From positions 1 to 33,306 of the forward strand of contig CBFDCL010000016.1 in the NCBI GenBank assembly GCA_965603295.1: 33,306 nucleotides of DNA, given 5' to 3'. Positions 1-8,351 of the stretch are shown here, piece by piece. The position numbers and the translations under genes are program-made. The DNA is from JAFGWO01 sp965603295. GTDB lineage: Bacteria > BMS3Abin14. The first letter of the stretch is position 1. Every line of letters starts with the position of its first letter. The notes beneath the pieces are model-generated. The model did not search any database. It had not been told where the DNA came from and saw only the letters and a program-made list of their open reading frames with translations.

Positions 1-546
1 CCTCCTGTCAGCCTCCGTACCCGGTTCTTTCAGGCCTTTCGCAGGAGCAGACCCAGCCGGGGAGGAAGGATAATCAGCCTCCTCCGCGTCAGACCGCTCC
101 CTGAGACGATCCGCCATGACGGGAGGATTTTCCTCTTTCATAACCGTTTCCCCGGTGGTCATGGAACGTGTCGGGCCCGCAGGACGGTGCACCTTTAGGA
201 GAACCCCCGCCGCCACGACGACCACCAGCGCGATAGAAACAGCAGGAGCGAGTCTAAGTGGGGAGAACCCGGTGCGGGCAGGGTCCGGGCGCGGTCCGGC
301 AGGGCTGGTCCGGGCTTCTTTCCCGACTTTTTCCATCACCCTTTCGGTAAAAGTGGCCCAGTATTCCGAGCCTGGCTCGGGAACGCCTGCTCTCCCGGCT
401 GCGAGATCTCCCCTTTCCAAAGATTCCAGAAGATCGGAACACTCCTGGCACGTCTCCAGGTGCTTCCCGATCTTTCGGTTTACGGCCACTCCGAGTTCCC
501 CGTCATGGTAGGCCATCAGTTTTCTGCGCACACTTGTGCACCTCAT
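1..546 (-). CDS. Anti-sigma factor with zinc-finger (ZAS) domain, partial
   Basis: I translated this frame by hand. It opens with ATG at 546 and stays open for 182 codons to the window edge, so the C-terminus is missing. Residues 29-36 read HLETCQEC, the HxxxCxxC signature of zinc-binding anti-sigma domains. A hydrophobic stretch at about residues 98-117 looks like one membrane helix, followed by a polar, proline-rich extracytoplasmic part. The start overlaps the stop codon of the sigma factor gene as ATGA, so the two are probably translationally coupled. By family knowledge such proteins hold the cognate ECF sigma factor at the membrane until a signal releases it. The signal cannot be read from this sequence. 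Confidence 0.85.
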   Translation of the reverse strand, partial: MRCTSVRRKLMAYHDGELGVAVNRKIGKHLETCQECSDLLESLERGDLAAGRAGVPEPGSEYWATFTERVMEKVGKEARTSPAGPRPDPARTGFSPLRLAPAVSIALVVVVAAGVLLKVHRPAGPTRSMTTGETVMKEENPPVMADRLRERSDAEEADYPSSPAGSAPAKGLKEPGTEADRR

Positions 547-1118
547 ATCTTTTCACCCCTTTGCCCCAGTACCCCCGATGATTCCAGTGCCTGCTGGACC
601 CTCCCCCGGGCTCTTGACAGCCTGGACATGACGGTCCCGATACGCACCCCTGTCGCAGTGGCGATGTCCTTGTAGGACATATCCTCCACGGCACGCAGTA
701 AAAGGGTGGTCCGCAGTTCGGCGGGCATCGCGTTTACAGCCCATCGGATCCCCGAGGCCGTCTGCCCTCCCTCTATCCCGTGATCGGGTCCGGGGGCGGG
801 GTCGGCCAGCCCAGGCAGGTCCCCCTCGGAGGTCTCCCGTAACCGGTTTCGGGAGGACCGGAGCACGTTCAGGCTTGTGTTGTATGCGATCTTCTTCAAC
901 CAGGGTTTGAAAGGCCGCTTTGGATCGTAGGTGTTCAGGGCGCGATAGACTCGTAAAAAGGTTTCCTGAGCCGCGTCATCGGCGTCATCGTGGCTCCCGG
1001 TGATGGAACGCGCGAGCCGGTAAACCGGCATCCGGTGACGGTTCACCAGTTCCTCGAACGCTTCCATGTTTCCTGATGCCGCCAGTCCGGCGAGGGCCTC
1101 GTCACGCACCTGTTCCAA
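543..1118 (-). CDS. ECF-family RNA polymerase sigma factor (RpoE-like)
   Basis: The product has a sigma-70 region 2 (AFEELVNRHRMPVYRLAR, then DADDAAQETFLRVYRAL) and a C-terminal region 4 helix-turn-helix (MSYKDIATATGVRIGTVMSR), with no region 3, as in ECF sigma factors. I chose the TTG at 1118 because GGGAGG lies six bases upstream. An in-frame ATG at 1148 would add ten residues but has no ribosome binding site. The next gene on the strand, overlapping by four bases, is the anti-sigma factor, which supports the assignment. The pair probably responds to an envelope or redox stress. The region 2 and 4 match is clear, but the regulon is unknown. Confidence 0.9.
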   Translation of the reverse strand: MEQVRDEALAGLAASGNMEAFEELVNRHRMPVYRLARSITGSHDDADDAAQETFLRVYRALNTYDPKRPFKPWLKKIAYNTSLNVLRSSRNRLRETSEGDLPGLADPAPGPDHGIEGGQTASGIRWAVNAMPAELRTTLLLRAVEDMSYKDIATATGVRIGTVMSRLSRARGRVQQALESSGVLGQRGEKI

Positions 1119-1193
1119 ACAGTTCCTCCCTTTGCCCTTATATACCATAGCGGGGGAGATTTATTCCCCACAGCAGTACCCGGAAAAGCAGTT

Positions 1194-1213
1194 TCTAGAG
1201 TCTAGACTCTAGA
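1194..1213. repeat. Perfect 20-bp palindrome
   Basis: TCTAGAG-TCTAGA-CTCTAGA reads identically on both strands. It lies upstream of the sigma factor promoter region, in a gap (1119-1480) that otherwise holds a tandem repeat and the VWA leader. It may be a regulator site, a transcript hairpin or another module of the intergenic repeat family. Confidence 0.6.
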
Positions 1214-1300
1214 TTCCAGACGCCAGATTCCGGGCAACAGGTTCTTTTTCCCCGGAATAAACATCACACCCCCTGTGTATCAGGGACAAAAGGGGAAACT

Positions 1301-1375
1301 GAGTTTGAGAGTTTGAGAGTTTGAGAGTTTGAAAGTTTGAGAGTTTGAGAGTTTGAAAGTTTGAGGTTTGAGGTT
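1301..1375. repeat. Tandem 8-bp repeat (GAGTTTGA/AAGTTTGA)
   Basis: About nine head-to-tail copies of an octamer alternate between GAGTTTGA and AAGTTTGA and decay into GGTTTGA at the right end. The same word reappears in tandem at 19704-19767 and, in reverse complement, at about 14650-14685, 19896-19929 and 25434-25465. It is non-coding. Confidence 0.85.
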
Positions 1376-1480
1376 GCGGGATTGATCTACGTAAGACGTT
1401 CAACGTGTTTTCCCCTGGATCTTGGATTTTGAATCTTGGATCTATTTTGAAATTTGAAATTTTTCTAAAGGAGGTTCCCC

Positions 1481-2842
1481 ATGAAAACGAAATCCGTAAG
1501 CTTTTTTCACGATGTCCTTCCCTTTTTCACTTTCGCTTTTTTCCTCTCCCTGATGGTTCTCTGCCTGCCGTCCAATTCCTTCGCCGCCGATCTGGATATG
1601 GATGTCCGGCCGGAAAACCCCACTGTTCTTAAGAACAGCGACGCGGCGAACGCCATTCAGATCCGGATCGTTGCCCCCGACGGGATCTTTTCGGACGACC
1701 GCCCTCCCCTGAACCTGGCCCTCGTGCTGGACAAGAGCGGTTCCATGGCCGATGAGGGCAAGATCCGTTACGTCCTCAGGGCTGCCCACATGCTGGTAAA
1801 CCGGCTCAGCCCCGATGACATCCTGAGCATCGTGACCTATGACAACCGGGTCCGGGTCCCGATCTCGGCGAGAAAGGTTAAAAATCGGAAAAAATTCCAC
1901 CAGGCCATCGACGGTCTTTACCCAGGCGGTCGAACGTACCTGTCCGGAGGGCTGGAGGAAGGATTCCGTCAGGCCAGGAAAAACAGGGGAAAAGGCTATG
2001 TCAGTCGCGTAATTCTTCTCTCCGACGGACTCGCAAACCTCGGGGTCCTGAACCCCCGCCGCCTGAGCGAAAGAGCCAGCGCCATGTACGAGAGCGGGGT
2101 GTCCGTCTCCACTTTCGGCATGGGCCTGGAGTTCGACGAGGACCTGCTTGGTTCCATGGCCTACGGCGGGGGGGGGAAATACCATTACATATCGTCCCCC
2201 GGGGACATCCTTGCCGCGCTGGATCGGGAATTCAACATGGTCTCCCGGACGGTTGCTTCCGGGGTTCAGATCATCATCCGCCCCTCCCCCGGATGCCGTT
2301 TCGAGTCGGCTCCGGGGCATCGCTGGCACATGGAACGAGGGGCTACCGTGATCGGCATTGGTGACATCTCGGCCGGGGAAACGAGAACCCTGTTAGCCAG
2401 AATGAGTGTCCCTACCCATGATCCTGGATCTCTGGATGTAGCCACCGTCGAGGTCCTCTTTCGTGATCCGGTTACGGGAAAGGAACACCGCCAGGACCAG
2501 TCTTTCATAGCCCTCAAGGTAGTGGACGATCCCCGGGAACACTTCGAGAACTTCGATAAGGAGGTCCAAAGGAAAAAGGCCGTGATGGAAAGCAGCGCCA
2601 TGATGAACGAAGCGGCCGGGAAAGTGGACTCCGGGGACAAAGCCGGGGCCCTCTCCATTATCCGCCAGGTCCTTGGCTCCCTGAAATCCGCCCCTCGGGA
2701 CGAGGTTGTCCTTCAGGAGATGGAAAGGGTTCAGGATTACTCGGACCAGATCGAGGAGATGGACAACATGGCTCCGGCGGAAGTGGAGGAGATCCAGAAA
2801 GAAATGAAATATTACAACTACCAGGAACTCAATGAGCGGTAA
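1481..2842 (+). CDS. Secreted von Willebrand factor type A (VWA) domain protein
   Basis: The ATG at 1481 follows a strong AAAGGAGG site. The first ~35 residues form a signal peptide with a long hydrophobic core ending near NSFAAD. The VWA domain begins around residue 75. LDKSGSMAD supplies the DxSxS metal-ion-dependent adhesion site, and LLSDGLANLG supplies a further MIDAS aspartate. A beta-rich region of about 100 residues follows, then a charged helical tail from about residue 350. The organisation resembles exported VWA proteins of the YfbK/inter-alpha-trypsin-inhibitor type, though no partner sits beside it. Probable role: metal-dependent protein binding in the periplasm or at the cell surface. 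The domain is certain and the function is not. Confidence 0.9.
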   Translation: MKTKSVSFFHDVLPFFTFAFFLSLMVLCLPSNSFAADLDMDVRPENPTVLKNSDAANAIQIRIVAPDGIFSDDRPPLNLALVLDKSGSMADEGKIRYVLRAAHMLVNRLSPDDILSIVTYDNRVRVPISARKVKNRKKFHQAIDGLYPGGRTYLSGGLEEGFRQARKNRGKGYVSRVILLSDGLANLGVLNPRRLSERASAMYESGVSVSTFGMGLEFDEDLLGSMAYGGGGKYHYISSPGDILAALDREFNMVSRTVASGVQIIIRPSPGCRFESAPGHRWHMERGATVIGIGDISAGETRTLLARMSVPTHDPGSLDVATVEVLFRDPVTGKEHRQDQSFIALKVVDDPREHFENFDKEVQRKKAVMESSAMMNEAAGKVDSGDKAGALSIIRQVLGSLKSAPRDEVVLQEMERVQDYSDQIEEMDNMAPAEVEEIQKEMKYYNYQELNER

Positions 2843-2952
2843 CTCTTGGGATCAGGTAACAGGTTAAGGGAGAAAGGGGAAAGGATCTGGACATCAGGTT
2901 CATTCTTTTCTCTTGAAGCTGTCCCGATACCATCGATCCTCTGGAGAGACAG

Positions 2953-2982
2953 AAAACGGCGGCCTGACCGGGCCGCCGTTTT
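2953..2982. terminator. Bidirectional intrinsic terminator
   Basis: A 12-bp perfect stem (AAAACGGCGGCC with GGCCGCCGTTTT) encloses a 6-base loop. It has A residues on one side and T residues on the other, so it can act in both directions. It lies between the convergent VWA gene and the PA2779-family gene. Confidence 0.85.
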
Positions 2983-3002
2983 CGTACCGAAAAATCCTTT
3001 TT

Positions 3003-3386
3003 TCAGATCTTGTCCGACATCTTGAGGACGAAATAGACAAGGACGCACAGGATGAGAAGCCCGACCACGCTGTTTCCACCGGTCTGGATGCTGTCAATCT
3101 GTGCCACGGTCATCTCCCGTTCCTGGGCCGTAAGAGAGGAGAGCCTTTCCTGGATCTCCGTGGTGGACAACCCCAGGGATGCGAGCTTTTCGGCTATATA
3201 CTGGTCTTCCAGAGCCGCCTGGACCTGGGTGATCGTGTCCGGGGCTGCCCCCGCCAAGGCTCCTTCCGAGGAGGAGATAAACGCCGCCTCGGCAACCGCG
3301 GGGAGGGTGAAAGCCCCCGCGAAGAAAAGGACCAGGTAGCAAACTGTCAAACGGGTAACCGGATGGCGAACAGTTCTCTTTAACAT
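3003..3386 (-). CDS. PA2779-family protein (small membrane-associated protein)
   Basis: This 127-residue protein starts at the ATG at 3386, directly behind AAGGAGGG. Longer upstream extensions lack a ribosome site. It has an N-terminal signal or anchor (LTVCYLVLFFAGAFTLPAV), a helical middle with a run of Gln, Leu and Glu, and a C-terminal membrane segment (VVGLLILCVLVYFVLKM). This matches the architecture of the PA2779 family, which often pairs with a PA2778-type cysteine peptidase. That partner is not in this window. The gene ends against the terminator shared with the VWA gene. The biochemical function of the family is not established. Confidence 0.75.
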   Translation of the reverse strand: MLKRTVRHPVTRLTVCYLVLFFAGAFTLPAVAEAAFISSSEGALAGAAPDTITQVQAALEDQYIAEKLASLGLSTTEIQERLSSLTAQEREMTVAQIDSIQTGGNSVVGLLILCVLVYFVLKMSDKI

Positions 3387-3457
3387 TTTTCCCTCCTTGA
3401 ATGATCCTTTCGGGCACGTTTCCGCCTGGATACTACAACGGTGGAAGACCCCCGGGT

Positions 3458-4237
3458 TCACTCCTCCTCCCCGGCCGGCCTCCCCTTTTCCCTCTGATCC
3501 ATCAGGGCGTTCCACCACGACCGCATCAGAAAAGCGTCATCAGGGAAATCCACCATGCGTTCGAACCGCTTCGGGGTGACGGAAAGGCACATGAGCTCCG
3601 GTGGTATGTACTTCCGCATGGCGATATCCGTGCAGCCGATAACGGCCCGGTCCTTCTCATGCTCGTTAAAAACTTCCCAGAGCATCCCGCACCCCGATGA
3701 GAAAGGCGCCGCAACCTCCTCCGGATCGGAGGACCAGAAAGCAGACAGGGTCATGAGCGCGCTGAACCGGTCCGGGTCCGCGAAAAAGGTCACGGTGCGG
3801 ACCTTGTCCCAGTGATTCAGCTTAAGAGGACCCAAAAGCATCGTGTCCCCGCCGGGTTCCGGAAACCTGGTTCTTTCAAGGAACTCCTGGGCAAGGGCCG
3901 GGGTTGCCTTGAGCCCTTCGCCCATGGGAGCGCCGTTCTTGCCGTCCGTCAGGAAGTTGGCCATCCAGGGCGGATAATTCCGGTTATAACCAAAGTGACT
4001 CTGAAGGCCGGGACACCCGTTCTTCGGGTTCATGAAATCGCCGCCTTCCCCTTGCCGCACCACCAGCGTTTCCCCCTTGAGCCACCGCTGGTAATAGGCG
4101 AAGCAGCATGCGCGGCCGCTCGCCTGAACGGTGGGCTCAAAGGATTCGTCCGGCTCAGTGTCATATAGCGCGATAATCGGTGTGGTAAGACGCAGCGCTT
4201 TCCTGAGACGCTCGATCGCCTGCTCTGTCAGTGCCAT
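3458..4237 (-). CDS. DUF169 family protein
   Basis: The 259-residue product starts at the ATG at 4237, six bases behind AAAGGAGAGA. An extension to 4282 is possible but unsupported. The pattern fits DUF169: an early IIALYDTEP-like strand, CCFAYYQRWLKGETLVV, a glycine- and cysteine-bearing NPKNGCPGLQ segment, and a late segment GCGMLWEVFNEHEKDRAVIG followed by CTDIAMRKYIP. No signal peptide or membrane segment is visible. DUF169 proteins are common in anaerobes and methanogens and have no settled function. The conserved cysteines could bind a metal or cofactor, which is inference. Confidence 0.75.
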   Translation of the reverse strand: MALTEQAIERLRKALRLTTPIIALYDTEPDESFEPTVQASGRACCFAYYQRWLKGETLVVRQGEGGDFMNPKNGCPGLQSHFGYNRNYPPWMANFLTDGKNGAPMGEGLKATPALAQEFLERTRFPEPGGDTMLLGPLKLNHWDKVRTVTFFADPDRFSALMTLSAFWSSDPEEVAAPFSSGCGMLWEVFNEHEKDRAVIGCTDIAMRKYIPPELMCLSVTPKRFERMVDFPDDAFLMRSWWNALMDQREKGRPAGEEE

Positions 4238-4352
4238 CTTCTCTCCTTTCACTGGAAAAAGATGAAAAAGGAAAATAAGCACTTCGATACTGAAATACTT
4301 ATAGTCACCCTGAACTCCCTGTCCCCCGAAGCTTTACGCGAAGGGGGATAAA

Positions 4353-4397
4353 CTCTGCACTCTGCAGTCTGCAGTCTGCACTCTGCACTCTGCACTC
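4353..4397. repeat. Tandem 7-bp repeat (CTCTGCA/GTCTGCA)
   Basis: Six and a half head-to-tail copies of a heptamer alternate CTCTGCA and GTCTGCA. The repeat sits in the 430-base gap between the DUF169 gene and the methyltransferase promoter. The word differs from the TTTGAGAG family but has the same period class and the same kind of location. Confidence 0.8.
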
Positions 4398-4440
4398 AAA
4401 TGCAGTTTATACGGTCTCTTATGGTGGAAGCAAGAAAAGG

Positions 4441-4477
4441 GTTTGAGGGTTGAGGGTTGAGAGTTGAGGGTTGAGAA
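4441..4477. repeat. Tandem TTGAGGG/TTGAGAG repeat
   Basis: About five copies of a 7-base word (TTGAGGG with variants) follow the CTCTGCA array at a distance of 43 bases. The remainder of the gap up to 4620 shows no ORF with a ribosome site. Confidence 0.75.
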
Positions 4478-4631
4478 AACTGTTTGACGTTTATCTTTTG
4501 GAATTTCAGCCCGCAGTATGTCGCCAGGTACTTATTGTGATCATAACTTCCAACCCCTTCTTCCCACTCTGAACTCTTAAAAAAGACCCCTGCTAAACGA
4601 TAGAATCACGTTGGACATAAAACGTTAGACG

Positions 4632-4660
4632 TTGGACCTTCGCTTTTCCCGTATTATAAT
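4632..4660 (+). promoter_or_regulatory. Sigma-70-type promoter for a leaderless transcript
   Basis: TTGGAC at 4632-4637 and a perfect TATAAT at 4655-4660 are separated by exactly 17 bases. The expected start of transcription, about seven bases after the -10 box, coincides with the ATG at 4668. The -35 hexamer lies in a repeated ACGTTGGAC/ACGTTAGACGTTGGACC word, so the intergenic repeat may have supplied it. Confidence 0.65.
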
Positions 4661-4667
4661 TATTATT

Positions 4668-5489
4668 ATGAGCGACTCTAGCGAAATCGAGTTGGCGGGC
4701 CTGTTCGGGATCCATCCGGAGCTGGTGCCGCATATTTCCGAACTCCTGGGCGACCTGTGGTCCATGGGTGTCCCCACCGATGTGATCGTCGATCTTTTTC
4801 GTCCCCTGGGTCTGCCGGGGCGCTCCACAAGGGTTCTGGATCTTGGCTGCGGCAAAGGCGCTGTCGCTATTGAACTGGCCAAAGAACTGGATTTCTCAGT
4901 GACCGGGATCGATCTTTACCAGCCCTTTATCGAGGATGCCTGCTTGAGAGCCGCCGGAAAAGGTGTGGAGGGCAACTGCCGCTTTATCCGGGGGGACATC
5001 CGGGAGGTGACAGAAACACCAGACAATTTCCACGCTGCCACCCTCGTCTGGGTTGGGGAAGCCCTCGGTGATCTGAAAAGCAGCGTGGGAAGGCTCCGGA
5101 GCCAGGTTCTTCCCGGAGGCTACATGGTCGTTTCCAGCGGGTATCGGAAACCGGGCACCGACGTGGACCTCGGCCACGTCAACTTCGTTGACGGCGATAA
5201 AGCCCGCTGGCAGGTTACCGCCCACGGTGACGTGATCCTGGAGGAAATAGCGGTTCCGGAGGACCGGATGAAAGCTCTTTACGAAGATTATCTCGACTCC
5301 CTTCGCAAGGGAGCGCAAAGGATTTCCGCCAGCCACCCGGAATGTGAAGAGAAGCTGAATGACCACGTAGATATGCAAAAGCGGATGTGTGACACCATGA
5401 CGGCTGCTGTGGTAACCGCCGTCTGGCTGCTCTGGAGAAACCCGGCCGGGTCAGAAAACCATCCCGGGCCTCTCCCTCCCGATCCTTAA
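4668..5489 (+). CDS. Class I SAM-dependent methyltransferase
   Basis: Motif I of the Rossmann-type SAM-binding fold is clear (VLDLGCGKGAVAIELA, about residues 56-71). It is followed by VTGIDLYQPFIEDA, the acidic residue after strand 2, and FIRGDIREV. A later QVLPGGYMVVSSGY fits strand 5. A TTG at 4632 is in frame but lies inside the -35 box, and no Shine-Dalgarno precedes 4668, so I place the start at the ATG at 4668 and infer a leaderless mRNA. The 273-residue protein appears cytosolic. The N-terminal ~50 residues are helical and may form a substrate cap. The substrate is unknown. It converges on the Mrp gene. Confidence 0.85.
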   Translation: MSDSSEIELAGLFGIHPELVPHISELLGDLWSMGVPTDVIVDLFRPLGLPGRSTRVLDLGCGKGAVAIELAKELDFSVTGIDLYQPFIEDACLRAAGKGVEGNCRFIRGDIREVTETPDNFHAATLVWVGEALGDLKSSVGRLRSQVLPGGYMVVSSGYRKPGTDVDLGHVNFVDGDKARWQVTAHGDVILEEIAVPEDRMKALYEDYLDSLRKGAQRISASHPECEEKLNDHVDMQKRMCDTMTAAVVTAVWLLWRNPAGSENHPGPLPPDP

Positions 5490-5523
5490 ACTAAATCCAT
5501 CCATCCGGACGCTGTCAGGCTAA

Positions 5524-6492
5524 TTAATGACTGGCCCCATCAGCGGCCTCCGGGGAAATCTCCCGGCCGGTTTCATCCAAGTTGGAACTCCACCCCGGCA
5601 TCCTCGAAGCGAGGGCCTTTGCGATCCCTTTAAACAGTTTGCCCGCCTGGCTGTCCTTCTCCAGGGCGATGGGGCGGCCCTGGTCTCCCGAAGAGCTGAT
5701 CTCCGGAAGGATGGGCAGGGACCCCAGAAACGGGACCCCTTCCTTCTGGGCCAGTTCAGCCGCGGCGTGATTACCCACCGGGCTGCTGATCTTCTGGCAG
5801 TGGGGGCACAGGTACCCGCTCATGTTCTCCACGATACCAAGCATTGGGAGCTTTAAACTCTTGCAGAACGTCACCGATTTCCTGACCGCGGCGAGAGACA
5901 CCTCTTGAGGGGCTGTCACCACTATTGCTCCCCTTGATCCTTCTACCAACTGGGCGATGGAAAGGACCTCATCCCCCGTTCCCGGAGGGCAATCCATGAG
6001 CAGATAATCCAGATCACCCCAATTCACCTCCCGGAGCAGCTGCTTGATCACTCCCGTTTTCATCGGCCCCCTCCAGATCACAGCTTCATCCTGATCCCGG
6101 AGGAAATAGGCGAGGGAGATGGTTTTCAATCCCCATTGGGTTGTCACGGGGCGGATTTTCTCGTTCTCGGCCTGCAGGGCCGTTTCCCCCACGAGACCGA
6201 GCATCGTCGGAACGGTGGGGCCGTGAAAATCCACATCCAGAAGGCCAACTTTATATCCTTCCAGGGTGAGAGCCGTGGCCAGGTTAACCGCAACGGTGGA
6301 TTTTCCCACACCGCCTTTTCCGCTCAGAACCACAACCACGTTCTTGATTCTGGCCATGTTCTCCCTCATGGCCAGGATCTCTTCCCCTTTTTTGAAAAGG
6401 TCTTCGTGCATCCCGCCGGACTGGCAGCTGGACCCGGCCGCGGTTTCCTCTCCATGGGATCCTTTTTCCTGAGCTGTCTTCTCGTGTGACAT
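5524..6492 (-). CDS. Mrp/NBP35 (ApbC) family ATP-binding iron-sulfur carrier
   Basis: A deviant Walker A (GKGGVGKST, residues 58-66) and DVDFHGPTVP identify the MinD/Mrp P-loop family. CPHC (C229 and C232) is the CxxC pair that holds a bridging [4Fe-4S] cluster at the dimer interface in ApbC/Nbp35. The 50-residue N-terminal extension is polar and contains one Cys. Family members carry and transfer Fe-S clusters in an ATP-dependent way. This is the last gene of the ORP/NifX-like operon, 27 bases after the radical SAM gene. In Desulfovibrio a related Mrp carries a C-terminal NifX-like domain (MrpORP). Here that part is absent and may be supplied by the separate gene at 9184-9570. Confidence 0.9.
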   Translation of the reverse strand: MSHEKTAQEKGSHGEETAAGSSCQSGGMHEDLFKKGEEILAMRENMARIKNVVVVLSGKGGVGKSTVAVNLATALTLEGYKVGLLDVDFHGPTVPTMLGLVGETALQAENEKIRPVTTQWGLKTISLAYFLRDQDEAVIWRGPMKTGVIKQLLREVNWGDLDYLLMDCPPGTGDEVLSIAQLVEGSRGAIVVTAPQEVSLAAVRKSVTFCKSLKLPMLGIVENMSGYLCPHCQKISSPVGNHAAAELAQKEGVPFLGSLPILPEISSSGDQGRPIALEKDSQAGKLFKGIAKALASRMPGWSSNLDETGREISPEAADGASH

Positions 6493-6519
6493 CTAGGTAT
6501 TTCTCCTTTCGTTTCTTTT

Positions 6520-7452
6520 CTATTTTTCCGGCCCGATGGTGTAGTGGATGGCGCCCTCGCGCCGGATCACCCTTAACCGGTCCTCACGCACCATCCCGTC
6601 CACCATCTTTGTAACTTCAACCGGGGAAATCTGCAGGATCGCGCCGATCTCCTCACCAGTGCAGGGACGCCGCCTGAGGGTTTCCACCAGCTTCCCCTCC
6701 GGGATCCCGGGCCTGTCCTTTTCCGGAGGCGGATCGAAGGCGATCTGCGCTTTCGGATTGAAAAAACCCGCGAACCGCTGGAGCTCCTGGAAACTCACGG
6801 GAAAAACGGAGTCATCCGCAGTGGGCCGAACGGCCGTGTTCAGGTGGACCCGGTCCGGGCGAATTTCGGAGGCGTGGTGCGCGATCTTTTCTACAGTGGC
6901 CTCGTTGTCAGTGACCCCTCGAACCAGCAGCACTTCCAGCCAGATCTCACCGGAAAAACCTTCCCGGAACCCCACCAGTCCGTCCACCAGCGACCGCAGG
7001 GTCAAACCTTGAACGGGCCGGTTGACCCTCGCATACTCTTTCTCGTCCCCCGCGTCAAGACTGGGAACGACAACATCGGCCAGCCGGCATTTTCCCCGCA
7101 CATCCTCGTCCCCCAGGAGGGCGCCGTTCGTCAGGATAGCGACCGGAAGGGGGGTAATGGCCCGGATCCCGGTAATGATTTCCCCGATCCCCGAATGTAA
7201 GGTAGGTTCACCGGACCCGGAAAGGGTGATGAAATCCGGCTCGGGAAATTTCTCCAGATAGCGCTTTAGATCATCGAGCACCCTTTCCGCCGGGATATAG
7301 TCCGCCCTGCGCAGTGTCTTTTCCGTTGTGCGGCCCAACTGGCAGTAGATGCAGTCAAAGGGGCAGATCTTATAGGGAACAAGATCCACACCCAGAGAAA
7401 GGCCAAGCCTCCGGCTGTGCACGGGACCGTATATGGGACTTACCGCCGTCAC
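6520..7452 (-). CDS. Radical SAM protein (COG0731-like)
   Basis: CPFDCIYC near residue 30 is the CxxxCxxC motif that binds the radical-SAM [4Fe-4S] cluster. LSGSGEPTLH is the GGE-like SAM-binding motif. The C-terminal ~70 residues (RRRPCTGEEIGAILQIS onward) look like a winged-helix domain. The first residues, SPIYGPVHSRRLGLSLG, are typical of the COG0731 group. I prefer the GTG at 7452, which overlaps the stop of the upstream MinD-ferredoxin gene as GTGA. A GTG at 7476 is also possible, and neither has a strong ribosome site. Position in the operon suggests assembly or sulfur chemistry on a metallocluster. The exact reaction is unknown. Confidence 0.85.
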   Translation of the reverse strand: MTAVSPIYGPVHSRRLGLSLGVDLVPYKICPFDCIYCQLGRTTEKTLRRADYIPAERVLDDLKRYLEKFPEPDFITLSGSGEPTLHSGIGEIITGIRAITPLPVAILTNGALLGDEDVRGKCRLADVVVPSLDAGDEKEYARVNRPVQGLTLRSLVDGLVGFREGFSGEIWLEVLLVRGVTDNEATVEKIAHHASEIRPDRVHLNTAVRPTADDSVFPVSFQELQRFAGFFNPKAQIAFDPPPEKDRPGIPEGKLVETLRRRPCTGEEIGAILQISPVEVTKMVDGMVREDRLRVIRREGAIHYTIGPEK

Positions 7453-8351
7453 AGGAGATCCCGAAGGGCAGACCACAGCCGGCGAACCTCCCGAGCCGTG
7501 GGGCCGTTATCGAACTCGATAACGGTTTTCCCCGCCACCAGGGCGCTTCCGAAAACGGGGTCGAACTTGAGCATGCCCAGGACCGGGACTTCCTGGGCAT
7601 GACACTCATTCTGGATCTCCCGCGCCATATCCTCGCTTAGATCGTACTTGTTGATAAGGACATGGGCCGGGAGTTCGAAATGCCCGCAAAGCTCGAGAAC
7701 CCGCTTTAAATCACTCCTGCCGGATACCGTGGGTTCGGTGACGATCAGGACCGCGTCCACACCCGAGAGGGAGGCAATGACAGGGCACCCGATGCCGGGG
7801 GACCCGTCGATAACGATCAGATCCGCGTTATTTTCCTCAGCGATGGTTCCCGCCATGGTGCGGACCTTCGTGACCAGCTTTCCGCTGGACCCTTCCCCCG
7901 GTTCCAGCACGGCGTGTACGAGGGTCCCGAAGCGCGAAGGGGTCACCAAAAGCTCCCCCGCCCGGTTGTCCGTGAGGGAAACCGCCCCGTGGGGACATCC
8001 ATCGAAGCAGACACCGCACCCCTCGCAAGACATCCCGTCCACCACTGCCAGGGGTTTCCCCCCCGGTTTTTCCACTTCAACCATGCTTATGGCGGAAAAC
8101 CGGCACGCAGTTTCGCACCATCCGCACCCCGTGCAAAGGCCCGGGTCAACCCCAGCCTTAACGCCGCTTACGAACGGCTCGGATCGGGTAAGATCCTGAC
8201 CGTCACAGATCAGAAGGTGAAGATTGGCCGCGTCAACATCACAATCGGCGAATACCGCTCCCGGCGACAGGGCGGCGAAGGCCCCCGTCAGGGATGTTTT
8301 CCCCGTTCCGCCCTTTCCCGATATCACAGCAAGCTGCTTCACTTTCCGCAC
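7449..8351 (-). CDS. MinD-type ATPase with inserted 2x[4Fe-4S] ferredoxin domain
   Basis: A P-loop GKGGTGKTS lies at residues 12-20 and FADCDVDAANLHLL follows, as in COG1149 ATPases. Inserted after the second strand are two CxxCxxCxxxC motifs (C73/76/79/83 and C109/112/115/119), each able to bind a [4Fe-4S] cluster. VIDGSPGIGCPVIASL supplies the DxxPG switch region. It overlaps the paralogous ATPase upstream by 13 bases and the radical SAM gene downstream by four, so the three are tightly coupled. In Desulfovibrio vulgaris two such ATPases act with the orange protein complex. By analogy this one may couple ATP hydrolysis to electron or metal delivery. That role is inferred. Confidence 0.9.
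   Translation of the reverse strand: MRKVKQLAVISGKGGTGKTSLTGAFAALSPGAVFADCDVDAANLHLLICDGQDLTRSEPFVSGVKAGVDPGLCTGCGWCETACRFSAISMVEVEKPGGKPLAVVDGMSCEGCGVCFDGCPHGAVSLTDNRAGELLVTPSRFGTLVHAVLEPGEGSSGKLVTKVRTMAGTIAEENNADLIVIDGSPGIGCPVIASLSGVDAVLIVTEPTVSGRSDLKRVLELCGHFELPAHVLINKYDLSEDMAREIQNECHAQEVPVLGMLKFDPVFGSALVAGKTVIEFDNGPTAREVRRLWSALRDLL

Noticed and set aside
1301..1375. Possible CRISPR-like array
   Set aside because: The units are 8 bases long, directly abutting, without spacers and without cas genes; they are simple tandem repeats.
1442..2329. 295-codon minus-strand frame opposite the VWA gene
   Set aside because: The plus-strand product has a signal peptide, MIDAS motif and ribosome site; the antisense frame has none of these.
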